NCBI RefSeq assembly: GCF_038396675.1
Contig: NC_088920.1
Location: 21,358,001 to 21,422,000, forward strand
DNA from: Hydra vulgaris
Taxonomy: Eukaryota > Cnidaria > Hydrozoa > Anthoathecata > Hydridae
DNA length: 64,000 nucleotides
Direction: 5' to 3'
The notes below the pieces were generated by a model. The model saw nothing but the letters and a program-made list of their open reading frames with translations, searched no databases and was not told the origin of the DNA. This document shows positions 11,535 to 23,170 of the stretch, one piece after another. Position 1 is the stretch's first letter, and every line of letters starts with the position of its first letter. Made by a program: the position numbers and the translations under genes.

Positions 11535-12490
11535 TAAATTGCGGAGTTCCCCATGGATTAATATTTGGACCCCTGCTGTTTTTAATTTATATTAATGATA
11601 TTTATTTGTCTTCAAAAATACTTAATTATATTATTTTTGCTGATTACACAAATGTTTTCTTTTCTGACTAAAATTTAAAAAATATTTTTTATATTGTAAA
11701 CACAGAATTAATATATCTTAATGAGTGGTTTGAAGCAAATAAAATTTCATAAAATATTGAAAAAACGAAATATATTTTGTTTGCTAAGTCATCTAAATCC
11801 AAGAACTTTCCACTCAAATTAACTGAACTAACAATTAACAATATTAAAATAAAAAGAGTTTTTTCAATAAAAATACTAGGAATAATTTTCGATGAGAATT
11901 TAAATTGGAAAAGCCAAACAAAGCTAGTCGAGAACAAAGATTCAAAGAGCCTGGGGATTATGTACAAGACAAAACATCTTTTAAATAATTTATGTTTAAA
12001 AAATTTATACTTTTCATTTATACATAGTCATGTTAACTATTGTAATATTGCCTGGGCAAACTATCATTTATCTTTCCTAAAAATTATTTATACAAAACAA
12101 AAGCAAGCAAGTAGATTAGTTTTGGGCGCAAGTAGATACGAAAGTGCCGAGCCGTTACTCAAGGAAATAAATGCTCTAAATGTATACAAGCTAAATATAT
12201 ACCATAACTTGTTATTTATGTTTAAACTTCAAAATGAAATGATTCCAAAATATTTTTTTAAAAGTTTCACTCGAATTAATCATAAATATGAAACAAGAGA
12301 TTCAATGAGTAATTACTAGATCCCACTAACATCACTCAAAAAATCTGATTTCTCGACTATATGCCGGGGACCACGCTTGTGGAATTCGGTTCTTGACGAA
12401 AATATGAAAAAAATAAAATCTATTGCTACATTTAAAAGAACTATAAAAAAACACTTACTAAATTTAAACATTACGTACATTCTCTCATTT
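11535..12490 (+). pseudogene. LINE reverse transcriptase, catalytic motif lost
   Basis: Reading starts at the RT palm motif CGVPHGLIFGPLLFLIYINDI (the usual PQG is PHG) and continues to IIFADYTNVFF. The catalytic FADD box is changed to FADY, which removes one metal-binding Asp. From 11777 there is a clean 180-codon run covering EKTKY, LGIIFDENLNWKSQ and FSFIHSHVNYCNIAW. After a stop near 12317 the end LWNSVLDENMKKIKS and FKRTIKKHLL is legible. It is closest to the LINE at 50094–51182 in this window. A CR1/jockey-like clade is suggested but was not tested. Confidence 0.75.
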
Positions 12491-12854
12491 TTTTTAAAAA
12501 AATTGAAATAATTTTGTATTTTTAAATTTTTATGTACTTTATTTAATTTTAATATTGTATTGAATATGTTTATGCATATGAAGCGAATTAAAATTTTTTA
12601 TTTTTTTTGTTTATTGTCTTTAATATGTATACGAATATGTACAGATTTGTAATTTTTTATTTGTTATTTTATATTTTAACTTTATCTTAAATTTCTTATT
12701 TTTTTAACTTTAAGTTCTTTTTTTAACTTTAAGTTCTTTTTTAACCTTCTAAAATTTCTAACCAAATTTTTTTTTTTTTAAACTTATTAATTTCACTCTT
12801 TTATATAATATTGTAAGATGTAAAATTTAATTGTATTTTTTTGTATTTCACAAA

Positions 12855-12893
12855 GGGGCTTGATGATAAGTCATTTTGACTTCTACTTGCCCC
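12855..12893 (+). other. LINE 3'UTR hairpin, copy 1
   Basis: Outer arms GGGGC/GCCCC enclose an inner AAGTCA–TTT–TGACTT stem, followed by CTAC. The position is 3' of the RT ORF. It matches the hairpins at 13445, 19789, 51330 and 59741 in layout rather than exact sequence. Confidence 0.6.
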
Positions 12894-13025
12894 AGTCAGC
12901 TTGTAATTATATATATTTGTTTAAATTTATAGATAACATTGTAAAATGTGTAAAATGACAAATAATAAAACTAAAAAAATAATAAAATTAAATAATAAAA
13001 TTAAAAAAAGAAAAAAAAAATAAAA

Positions 13026-13844
13026 GATTAAAAAGCTGCTTTTCAGTTATTGAAAACTTCGGTACTACATGAATATTAAAGTTTACTTCATTCATAGTCG
13101 CCTTTACTTTTTTCCAAAAGATTTTAAAGTTGTAAACGAAGAGCATTGTAAGCATTTTCATCAAAATTTTAAAATTATGAAAGTTACCAAGGACAATATA
13201 ACAGTATTATAATAGGCGATTGCTGCTGGTCTCTAAAGCTGTTTTTGTCTTTAAAATAAAATAGTTTTAAAATATTTTGGTTGTTCTTTGGAATAGAGTT
13301 ACCTTTTATTTAAATAATCTTGTCTCGTTAAATAACGATAAATAATTTCATGTATTATTTGATGTATTTATGCTCTCAAGTTTTTATAGAGATATACAGC
13401 TATATTTGATTAGGATTTATTGAGATTGTAAATTAAGAGCAAATCTCGATGATAAGACCTGACTGTCTTCTGCAAGTCTACACGTTCTTTTTATAACATT
13501 AAATACCTGTATAACCATATCATCCTTTACTAATTTTTTATAGTATGATTTTATTATTTAAATGTTAACGATTTTATTGTACAACGATTTACTAAAATGT
13601 TTAAGAAAAGAGAAAGAAAAAAAAAGAGACATATAAATGACTTATTCTGTGATGCTCTTTGTTTCTACAAAGAGATAAGTCATAAACTTAAACAACTTTT
13701 TATAAGTCATAAACTTAAACAACCTTTTAATGTGATTTACTATTTTAGTTAGATTTATAAGCATGTTAATAATTGTTTTTGGTAATCAACTTCCAAGTTT
13801 TTCCTAAATGTCAAGATAATTATTTTTTTAGTTTAATATTATTA
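13026..13844. other. intergenic with a short direct repeat
   Basis: No gene. A roughly 27-bp unit (ATAAGTCATAAACTTAAACA plus a T run) is repeated twice at about 13674–13729. Confidence 0.5.
13445..13476 (+). other. LINE-type 3' hairpin, copy 2 (solo tail)
   Basis: CTCGATGATAAGAC, a 6-nt loop, then GTCTTCTGCAAG. The AAGAC/GTCTT stem matches copies 3 and 5. No RT sequence is attached, so this is probably a heavily 5'-truncated LINE. Confidence 0.5.
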
Positions 13845-15520
13845 ATGACAAATTATAAAAACAACAACAGAAAAAGAAAGAGAAAGTATCAAGGTAACTT
13901 TTACACTAAAAAGGTTGTATCGAAATTTTGTTTAACTGGTGACACGAGTGTTTTAAAGAAAATTCAAATCATGAATAAAAATAAACAAAAATATTATGAT
14001 TTAAATAACTTTTACCTTATTACCTTATACCTTAGTGCATTTTAAACAGCTGAAAATAGTTTTTGAAAAAATTTGTTATTTAGCTGTTTAAAATTCTTTT
14101 GTCAAATTTGTACAAGCTAAAAATATCACATAATATGTTGTTGCGTAAAAGATTTTAATTGTCTTTAAAAGTTAAATGTACTCATTGTGATAACATTGAT
14201 AGTTCTTATACATCTCCTGAAGTAAACAATAAAAAGTGTGGAAATAAACGTCATGAAGTCTAATGGAATAGGATGTGGTAGAGAATCAATGATAGGCTTT
14301 GCAAATATTATGAACATGCCACCCCCTATGACTTATCAAAATATTAACAGAGATAACGACGAGTTACATATTGCATATAAGGAAGCTACAATTTGTACTT
14401 TGACAAATTCTGCTATGGAAGTAAGCCAAAGTCTTGTAAAACCATATGACGATACATCTACGATACATCAAATCTTGTTGATTGTTCTGCTTCTGTTGAT
14501 GGTACCTGGCAGAAAAGGGGATATTCTTCCCTTAATGGCGTTGTTGCTGTGGTAGCGCACAAAAACAAAAAAGTTATTAAAACTTATGTGATGTCCAGGT
14601 TTTGCAAAAGTTGTGAAATATAGAATAAAAAAAAGTATTCTTTAAAAATTGATGAATGGAAATTAAAACATATTTTCAAATAAACCATTTTGGATCAGCA
14701 GGGTCAATGGAAATAGCTGGAGCCATTGAAATATTTTCTTCTTCTGAACAAAAATACAGCCTTCACTTTGATAAGTATCTAGGTAACGGAGATACTAGTT
14801 CTTTTAAAAAAGTAGTGAAGTCAAAACCATATCGAGATATATTGATTACAGAAAAATTAGAATGCATAGATCATTATCAAAAAATAACAGGTTTCAAATG
14901 TCGGCAATTGAAAAAAGAATTAAAAAGCAAGATAATATCAATTGAATAAAAAATATGGGGAAAGGTAAGATTAACTGATAAAGCCATTAATACACTTCAA
15001 AATTATGTAGGCATGGCAATCAGGGAGAACACATCGAATATACTAGAGATGCGTATCTCTGTAATTGCAACATTGTATCATTGCACTGCTTTTGCTTCAG
15101 ACGAAACACGTAACTTATTTTGTACTAAAAACAAAAGTAGTTGCTGCAAGTGGCAGATAAAGTAACTAAACTTAAAAGCTACAGATTAAAGTAAGTTTAC
15201 CAGAAGTTATAATGAGAAAATTAAAATCTATTTTTCAAGACTTGTTCAAAGTGGTGCATCTTGAAAATTGTTTGCATGGCTTGACTCAAAATTGTAACGA
15301 GTCATTAAATCAATTAATTTGAAATCGTTAAAGTTTTTAAATTGCCACGATATTATTTCAATCTTAGTGCACAAAACTTTGACAAAAATATTGAGTTAAA
15401 GTCAAGTGAAAGAACTAAAAAAAGAAGAAAGACATTAAGATCACTAAAAAAATGTTGTTATGACAAAGAGCAAGAGATTGATGGTGGTCAATCGTATTGT
15501 GATGGCCAGTTTTGATGTTT
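13845..15520 (+). pseudogene. Mutator-like transposase-domain gene, decayed
   Basis: The start at 13845 gives a basic leader (KRKRKYQGNFYTKK) typical of this family. After degenerate sequence, 14150–14555 reads KCTHCDN, GCGRESMIGFANIMNMPPPM and, across a shift, a VDGTWQKRGYSSLNGV-like block. From 14656 come GSAGSMEIAGA, SLHFDKYLGNGDTSSFKKV and ECIDHYQKITGFKCRQLKK. Further 3' LTDKAINTLQNYVGMAIREN, CLHGLTQNCNES and KKRRKTLRSLKK are legible. These motifs follow the 'Mutator-like transposase domain' proteins abundant in cnidarians from start to end. Several stops and shifts make it a pseudogene. No terminal repeats were identified. Confidence 0.72.
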
Positions 15521-16129
15521 TTAATGATTAATTTTTTAAGTTTACAACTTTTTTTATTTTAAAAATTGTTTTCCTCAGCTTTCTACTTTTTGAATATTTC
15601 TAAATATTAGAACACGAGTTTTTGAGTTAGAACATCTCAAAAACTATTAACTTTTTTTATTTGAAGTTTTCACAGTTTATTTATTGATATTGTATAAAAG
15701 GCTGGTAGTAAAATAAATAAAGAATATTTTTTATTTTAGTCAGAATCTGCTATTTTACAAACCCTGTGGACCATTTCTTATGTCCGCTGCAACCCTATAT
15801 CTGCCATTTTAGTTTGGCCTAATATTTTTTTTAAATTTTACTAAGGACCTAAATATGCTTAGAAAATTTGAAGCTTAAAGCTCAAATACTACTCAAGTTA
15901 TTTATGTTTTTGTTAGTGCTTGTTTTTTGCCTTTTTATGCTGGCTCAGCATCTTTTAACCCCCAGTTTTTTTTTAATTATGTTTTTTATATTCAGTTTGT
16001 TAACTAATATCTAAAAAAGTTTCTATGTTTTAAGAAAAATATCAAATTTTTAAAAATAAAAAGTGCAAGGTAGTACTTTTTTAAATCATATCATATTGGT
16101 TAGCATATACACAATTTTAAAAATTTAAA
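15521..16129. other. intergenic, no gene recognised
   Basis: AT-rich sequence downstream of the Mutator-like pseudogene; nothing supported. Confidence 0.5.
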
Positions 16130-16630
16130 ACACTATTTTCTTTTATAAATGTAATACAATATCTTCTTTAAAAACTTATATAATATCTTCTTTAAAAATT
16201 TAAAACACTATCTTCTTAAAAAGTTTAAAACATTATTTTCTTTAAAAAATGTAATGCAATATTTTTTTTTTAAATTTATGCACTATCTTCTTTAAAAGTT
16301 TATACACTACCTTCTTTAAAAATTTAAAACACTATCTTCTTTAAAAAATGTAATACAATATATTTTTTTTAATTTATACACTATCTTCTTTGGAGATTTA
16401 ATTTTCTATCTTCATTAAAATTTCAATGCACTATCTTTTTTAAAAATTTAATACACTATTTTCTTTAAAATTTAATTCACTATCTTCTTTAAAAATTTTA
16501 TTCACTATCTTCTTTAAAAATTTGATAAGCTATCTTCTTTAAAAATTTAATACACTTTCTTCTTTAAAAATTTAGTACACTATCTTCTTTAAAAATTTAA
16601 TGCACTATCTTCTTTAAAGAATTTAACACC
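16130..16630. repeat. degenerate minisatellite, unit about 23–24 bp
   Basis: About twenty copies of CACTATCTTCTTTAAAAATT with length variation in the A and T runs and frequent single changes. Confidence 0.88.
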
Positions 16631-16889
16631 CTAAAAAAAATTGAAAGTTTTTTCTTTTTTAAAGGTTCTTTTAAAGTTCTTTTTTTTTTAAACGACAAAT
16701 GAAGTTGAATCTTTTTAATTTATAACATATATGTAAGTATGTATGTATGTATATGTGTGTGTGTTTATGTATATATGTTTATTTGAATACGTAGTTTTGT
16801 ATGAGTTTTTATTCTTCACGTTGTGTTTTTCAAAAAAAATATTTTATTGTAAATTTACTAAAGCCATGAGGGCTTTAAATGTTATTGTA

Positions 16890-17156
16890 ACAGGTCGTCC
16901 GTAAAGTCCGAACGCTTTTTTTTGTCTACCCCTTCCTACCCTCCCCCGCATTTTGTCATACGCTTTTTTGAGTACCCTCTACCTTCCTAAAAGTACCTAG
17001 GCTTTTAAACTACCAACCCAACATTTTATAATATTTTTTTAAATTTAGTTTCTTTATATTATTATAATTGACCTACTGCCCCCCCCCCTCATATCATATA
17101 CGCCGTTTTCAGACAACCTCTTCCTCTCCGAGCGTACGTACTTTATGGACAATCCC
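16890..17156. mobile_element. MITE with GTCC(G/A)TAAAGT termini
   Basis: Left end GTCCGTAAAGTCCGAACGC and the complement of the right end GTCCATAAAGTACGTACGC form imperfect inverted repeats. TA dinucleotides flank both ends (16888–16889 and 17157–17158). The interior is C-rich with no coding capacity. Tc1/mariner-type target choice is inferred from the TA. Confidence 0.65.
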
Positions 17157-17290
17157 TAACGGGGCACTATGAAAAGATTGTAGTGACATCAGTCATCCGT
17201 ATCTTCTTTGAGCCCCAGTCTGTTTCATATACATTCTTTGTAAAGTAAAAACTTCATTGTAATTTTTTTATTTTATTTTTAAATTAACAA

Positions 17291-17420
<130 letters not shown>

Positions 17421-17668
17421 CGGACAAAAGGAGTGCAACCAAATAATGCTAATTTAGTTTCTTTATATAAAAGTGCTGCATTTTTTTAATTTAGAGAAAT
17501 AACTATGTAACTGTTTAGAGGCAAAGTTCTTCAAGTTTTGTTCATCACAAAGTTCATTATTTGTACACGAAAATTAATAAATTAATCAAAAGTATTAAAA
17601 AAAGTTGATTTCCTTCTGGAAAAAACAAGTGCAACTCGACAAAATGTTGACCAAGCTGTATTTCGCTA

Positions 17669-18694
17669 TCAATATTTCGTGGCGAATCCTATGTTGTCGA
17701 TCACAGCCTTGCATCTTCTAGGCATAGATTCGATCAGGTGAATAATGAAACTTGGTGGAATCGCTGCCCAGGCGTTTTGGATTTGTTCAAACAGTTGATC
17801 CTTATTACGAACACCTTCGCGATTAATTCTGCGGTTGACGATCTCCCACAGGTTCTCGATAGGGTTGAGATCCGGAGATTGAGGCGGCCAATCCATCACC
17901 GATAAGTGGTTTTCTTGAAACCACTGCTTGACTATTTTTGCAGTGTGTTTCGGATCGTTGTCTTGCTGAAAAACCCATTTAATTGGCATATTGAATTCAG
18001 CATGAGGTAACATAACATCTTTCAGGATATTTTTATACATGAAACGGTCCGTTATTCCATCGTTTCGATGTATTGGACCTAGACCGTTAGCAGAAAAACT
18101 CCCCTAAACCATTACATCGACTCCACCATGCTTCACGGTCTTATGACAGTTACGTAAATCGAGGCGTTTTCCGGCCGGTCGACGTACACGGCAAATGCCA
18201 TCGCTCCCAATGATGTTGAACTTCGATTCATCTCTAAACAGGACAGTTTGTCATTTCTGCACATTCCAGTCAATATGAGATTTAGCAAACAGGAGTCTTT
18301 TTTTTTGGGTTTTTAGTGAAATCAGCGGTTTCTTTGCAGGGCGTCGAGAAAACAATCTGGCTTCAACAGCACGTCGTCTGATTGTTCGGTTCAATAAAGG
18401 CAGCTCTAATTGCTTTTGTATCTTGACTGATGATATCCAGGGATCCTTCTTGACGGATCTGAAGATCATAGAATCCTCTCTAGAAGTGCTTGAACGCGGT
18501 CTTCCACCTTTGTTATCTGCTGCCAACTTCCCCGTAGAACGATATTTGAAACATAGTCTTGATACGGTCCATTTTTTCATGCGATATTTATCACAAATAC
18601 TTTTTTGTGACATTCCACTTACGTAATTGCCAATAATTTTCTTTCTTAGTTCCAATCCAAGACTATCGGGAGCCATTTTTGCACTTGAATTCAT
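17669..18694 (-). pseudogene. Tc1 (DD34E) transposase with two stop codons
   Basis: One frame spans from ATG at 18694 to the stop at 17669, about 340 codons. Order: paired-like HTH (ELRKKIIGNYVSGMSQKSI, then GGRPRSS), linker, FRDESKFNIIGSDG with the first Asp, QQDNDPKHTAK with the second, and SPDLNPIENLW with the Glu; 34 residues separate the last two. Two stops break it: TGA at 18251–18253 and TAG at 18104–18106. Both fall where Tc1 proteins normally have Trp (W before the VLFRDES strand, and MVWG). All catalytic residues remain. Confidence 0.88.
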
Positions 18695-18992
18695 AAAAAT
18701 AATAAAAATAAATAATCACGCTTCTCAAGGCTTACCGTGTTACATTTAGCTTGTGATGAAACAATAATGCTCTGTGGAACACAACGTCTTGGTTGGATGT
18801 GGACTGTATTGATGTAATGAAACACTTGTTGTATTTCACTTCTTGTATTGATGTTCTTCGATAAAACACTTTGATAAAACTCACTTCGATAAACTGTCTT
18901 GATAATACTGACTAATTGACTTCCATATACTGACTGAATTAAATGTCGATTTACATGCCTCTTGTATAGTAAAATGAACCTGTGTAAATCTG

Positions 18993-19172
18993 TTCTGGAA
19001 GATTCTAGATGCTTCTTTTCGATGCTTCTGGAAGCTTCTAGATGCGTCTGGATGCTTCTGAATGTTTCTGGATATTTCTGGATGCTACTGGATGCTTCCA
19101 GATGCTTCTTCTTGAAACTTCTGAAAGCTTCTGCATGCTTCTGGAAACTTCTGGAAACTTCTGGATACTTCC
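18993..19172. promoter_or_regulatory. 10-bp-phased TTC/GAA array resembling heat-shock elements
   Basis: About 18 units of a 10-bp repeat (GATGCTTCTG / GAAACTTCTG). Several runs meet the HSF site rule of alternating NGAAN and NTTCN pentamers: TTC-GAA-TTC at 18993–19005, TTC-GAA-TTC at 19026–19038, and TTC-GAA-TTC-GAA-TTC at 19139–19161. Other units carry GAT instead of GAA. It lies 300–480 bp upstream of the Tc1 transposase start, between it and the right terminal repeat. Confidence 0.6.
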
Positions 19173-19458
19173 TTTAATTAATTAAAAACGTCCGTGACGT
19201 TGACACGGACCAGACTTAAGAGAATGAAACAAACCAAAAAAGTTGCACTTGTTTTGTCCGCTGGAAAATGGCACTTGTCAACGATATTCTACCTGTGTGC
19301 TGTCACCTGTCAGCTGATTGCTCATGTCATGGCATGCTATGACTAAGACTCCTGAACTGTTTGCTGTGGTAGTATAGTTCGTTTCGTATTTAAGACATGT
19401 AAAATTAGGAACACTTTTTAGCATTGTTCGATGTTGGTTGCAAATGTTTTGTCCAATA

Positions 19459-19627
<169 letters not shown>

Positions 19628-19788
19628 TAAAAAAAAAAACCTACACTTTGATTCATTATATGATTCGATTTATATTTTTATTATAATGACTTGTTATATA
19701 ATAGGAACTTATTCGAACTATATTTTAAACACTTCATATATACTCCTAATATAACTTTTATAAAAAAATTTAAATTATAGCACAGTGC

Positions 19789-19825
19789 TCGGCGATAAGA
19801 CAAAAATCTGTCGTCGTCTTAAGCC
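19789..19825 (+). other. LINE-type 3' hairpin, copy 3 (solo)
   Basis: GGCGATAAGAC, then a 14-nt loop, then GTCTTAAGCC. The AAGAC/GTCTT stem is extended by GGC/GCC. No RT sequence is attached. Confidence 0.45.
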
Positions 19826-21540
19826 GGACATTAGTTTAGTTAAAAAGTTATACGGACTGTTTATATTCATTAAATGGACAAGTATCATAATTTAAAAAAA
19901 AACAATATTTTGAAGTTTACAATACATTAGGATAATAATATATGATATTTAGTTAAATATAACACTAAATTATTGAATAAATTTAGTTATTTCTTATTGA
20001 GTCATTTTTTTGAATATAATGTTTAAATATTGATACAAAAAATGACTTTCATAATCGCAAAAGTGATAATTTAGAAGAGATTCTATAATTTATTTTAAAA
20101 AAGTTTTTTTTAAAACAATGAAGGAAGCTCAGGTATTTTTTTATTTTTTTTTATTTTTATGTCTTATTTGCTATTTCATTTTTTTTTTTTTTTTATAACT
20201 TGCCACAAAAAAAAATGGTAAAAACAAAACTTTAAATTTGTTCTACAAATCTTTCTACACTTGAAGATTCTAAAGTAACGTTCTTTCTGCTAATTCTACA
20301 CACGAGTTAAGTGGCAGTAGAAGATAAAAAAGTTTAGTAAACTGAAGAATAATCGTTTAGTAAACTGAAGATGGTAAAAAATTCTCTCCGTTTGACCATA
20401 AGCTAAGATTGCGTTACTGACCTTTTGGTTGTTTCGATTGAAGAATATTTGGTTAAAAAGGTGAGCTACGTTAATGATATCGATAATTAGGCGGCCAGGA
20501 AAGCTCAAAAATTTCATTTTTAAACCCCAATTTACCTTTCTCGAAAATTTTATTGATCGACTTTTTGTTTATTGGTTTTAAAACTAATATTTTAATTTGC
20601 ATATCGGTTTTGATTAGTTTATACAGAGAATTGGTCGTTACAAAAGAATAAAATGTGCTGTATCAGAAATTGATAATTGATGCGTTTGAAAAACCTAAAG
20701 TGTTTTGACCTCTTGGTTTGAAATAATGGCGCCGTTCTCTGTTTTTAACCCAGGCGACTTTTGCGCTCTCAAAGAACCTGCTAGTTTGCACTTACTCCCA
20801 GTTAGCAATTATGTAATAATATGTAATGTTCAAAAAACACTTATTCAGCCTCCAGGGTTAAAAATACCCGTTTTTAAAAACCTTTTTTGTATATCGTTAT
20901 TAGGAACATCATATGTAATAATATTATTAATGAGAGTAACTGTAATAATTGCTACTTTTGTCGGATGATTTATTAAAAGAACCGCTCCTAATTCAAAGAT
21001 TGAGTCGTTTTTGTTTGGGCCTCGCTCAGCAGTTGAGTAGAGTCAAAGGAACCCGTGGTCAGGCAAGGTAAACCTAGAATCCCATGACCTATTGCCAATG
21101 AGGTCATGAGCCGAATTGTGCCGGCGTAACAGATAATAAACTGATAAAAACAGATACTACTCAGATACTATATAATACTCAATTTATTAAATTGAAAAAA
21201 TTTTTAGAATGAAAATTGAAAAAAAAAGTTGAAATTTTTTTTACTTTTATTATCGCTGTTATCGAAAAAAGTTTCTAAAAAATAGTTTATCCTTTATTTG
21301 CGCCTTTTTTGAAGAAGTTTTGTTCGAAAAATCTGCTCAAGCTTTCATTTGCGCCTTTAGGTGGTCGTTCACGCCACAAGCTGGTCGATAGTATTAGCCT
21401 GATAGGATGTTCGTTAATTGATTATTAACAATTTCAAGGGTGAAAATTTATTTGCCTTAGTCAGAAGCACTCAAATCATTTCTAATGTAATGCGTTATAC
21501 TTCTCCTTCCCAGAGATAAAATTTTTATTCATCTCTTATC

Positions 21541-21576
21541 TTTCCTCGTTGTAAATATTAATTTACAACGAGGAAA
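21541..21576. repeat. snap-back palindrome (16-bp arms, 4-nt loop)
   Basis: Arm TTTCCTCGTTGTAAAT at 21541–21556 and its perfect complement at 21561–21576, with loop ATTA. Confidence 0.95.
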
Positions 21577-21732
21577 TTTTAGTTTTATTTCAAAGATCAA
21601 GAAGTTTTTAAAATTTACGATCTAAGCTACTAATATTTATGTGAAGAAATTTAATTTAAAGTTTATTTTTTAATTATTCTTCAAAAGAAACTCTTTTAAC
21701 TTGCTTGGATAAAAACTTCATTAATTTTGCTC

Positions 21733-21860
21733 AAACTTTTATTCACGTAAAGCTGAACAGTTACATAGCGTTTATGGAGTAAATTGCTAGCTTTTCGTGA
21801 ATAAAAATTTGATCGAGTTTGCTTAAGTTTTTATTCACGTAAAGCTAAACAATTACTCTA
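21733..21860. repeat. TTTTATTCACGTAAAGCT repeat: two direct copies, one inverted
   Basis: Direct copies lie near 21737–21760 and 21825–21848; a diverged inverted copy (AGCTTTTCGTGAATAAAAA) lies between them near 21790–21808. Confidence 0.75.
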
Positions 21861-22997
21861 AAAACGCTGAGTAAAAGTAATTCCTTTTTTTATTTAGTCG
21901 GGCTTACGATTCATTAGGAAATCACAGTTGTAATTAGTTTCTGGGTCTGAGTTTTCATTTGTTGACAAGCAATCTATTTCAGAAAAATTGATTGCTTTTC
22001 AAATTATTTTTGCTTTTTTTTTCAAAAATACAAGTGTTGTCTATTATTGTACATGCGCTTACAAAAGAATTTAAAATAAAGTATTACTTTTGAACAAAGT
22101 GTGAACAAAGTATTACTTTTTCAGATTTTAACAATAAATTTTGTCAAGTTTTGTTAATTTTTAGTTTTTTTGTAAAAATTTATTTCACTATTTTTTCAAT
22201 CGTTTCAAGTTTTACCTTGCAACTCGTTTCCACCTTTGATTCTCAGATTTAAAATCGATTTTTGAGGTCAACCAACTTCTCATTTATACTTTTGATGGTA
22301 GGTATCGGTGACAATTTCAAAGCGTTTCTGGTTATTGTGATTTTTATTTCATTTTCTGTTCCTTTATTTATTTCTGCCACATTTTTCTTCTTCATCTCTT
22401 CTTGGAGTTTTAAACTTTCATTTAAACTTTTCAGTTTAAAAAGCCTTCTCAATCTTTAACAATATTGTATATTTTCTTCTATTGGTGGTTAAATTAAATT
22501 TAAATTATAATTTTGATTTTTACGCTTGTAATCCTTGCAAATATTATTTCAAGCTCTTCTAGATGTCATTCTTTTAAGATAATGTGTTTCTATTGACATT
22601 TTTAAAAATATTTTTTTGTTATTTTTATTTACTACATCCATAATAATTTTTATTTTTATTTTATATGAAATTTACAAAAATTTTCAATGTTTAAAGAGCT
22701 GTACGTTTACTTTAATCCCCCATCCTTAATCCTACGCCTAGTTCCACAATAACGAGACTTGAGAAAGAACGAGGGTCCCTCCTTAATTTAATAATTTGAG
22801 GAGAAGCCCAAGAAACACACTTTATATATGGGGAAGGAGGACAGCGTATCTAGGGGATCTTTTTGCAAATTTAAAAACCGTTTTTATTGTAATACCTAAT
22901 AGAAAATTTTTATGATATTTGGGCTCTATAAACAGCTTTATTTTTAGGGGAGGAAGGAGAAGGTTAACTTAAACCCACTAGCCACGGCACTGTGTAA

Positions 22998-22998
<1 letters not shown>

Positions 22999-23090
<92 letters not shown>

Positions 23091-23093
23091 CAC
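22999..23093. repeat. (TA)n microsatellite
   Basis: About 90 bp of TA, 80 bp downstream of the stop codon of the RAG1-like gene. Confidence 0.95.
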
Positions 23094-23170
23094 ACACATA
23101 TTTTTAACAAAAAACATTAAAATTAAGTCGTTATGTAATTACTATCGTATATACAATTATCTATGAAACA

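Larger units (their letters stand above)
11520..13025 (+). mobile_element. 5'-truncated LINE with 3' hairpin and A-rich tail
   Basis: The segment holds the reverse-transcriptase remnant (11535–12490), an AT-rich 3' untranslated region, the hairpin at 12855–12893, and an A-rich end with repeated AATAAAA words near 12960–13020. The upstream boundary is unclear. Confidence 0.6.
19628..22998. other. 3.3-kb region without a recognised gene
   Basis: Mostly AT-rich. It contains hairpin copy 3 (19789–19825), a less AT-rich patch at about 20998–21125 of unknown nature, a palindrome at 21541–21576 and a trio of mixed-orientation repeats at 21733–21860. A 67-codon minus-strand frame at 22249–22452 looks somewhat protein-like but has no recognised family. 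Confidence 0.5.

Noticed and set aside
18423-18626. Plus-strand frame opposite the Tc1 transposase
   Set aside because: Antisense shadow of the HTH region.
20705-20968. 87-codon plus-strand frame
   Set aside because: No recognisable motif, start context or neighbouring exons.
22988-22994. CACTGTG heptamer left of the RAG1-like gene as an RSS/Transib-type end
   Set aside because: The only candidate partner, CATTGTG at 26862–26868, lies 24 bp from the ATG. The adjoining sequence does not match and flanking 5-mers differ, so it is not a supported terminal repeat.
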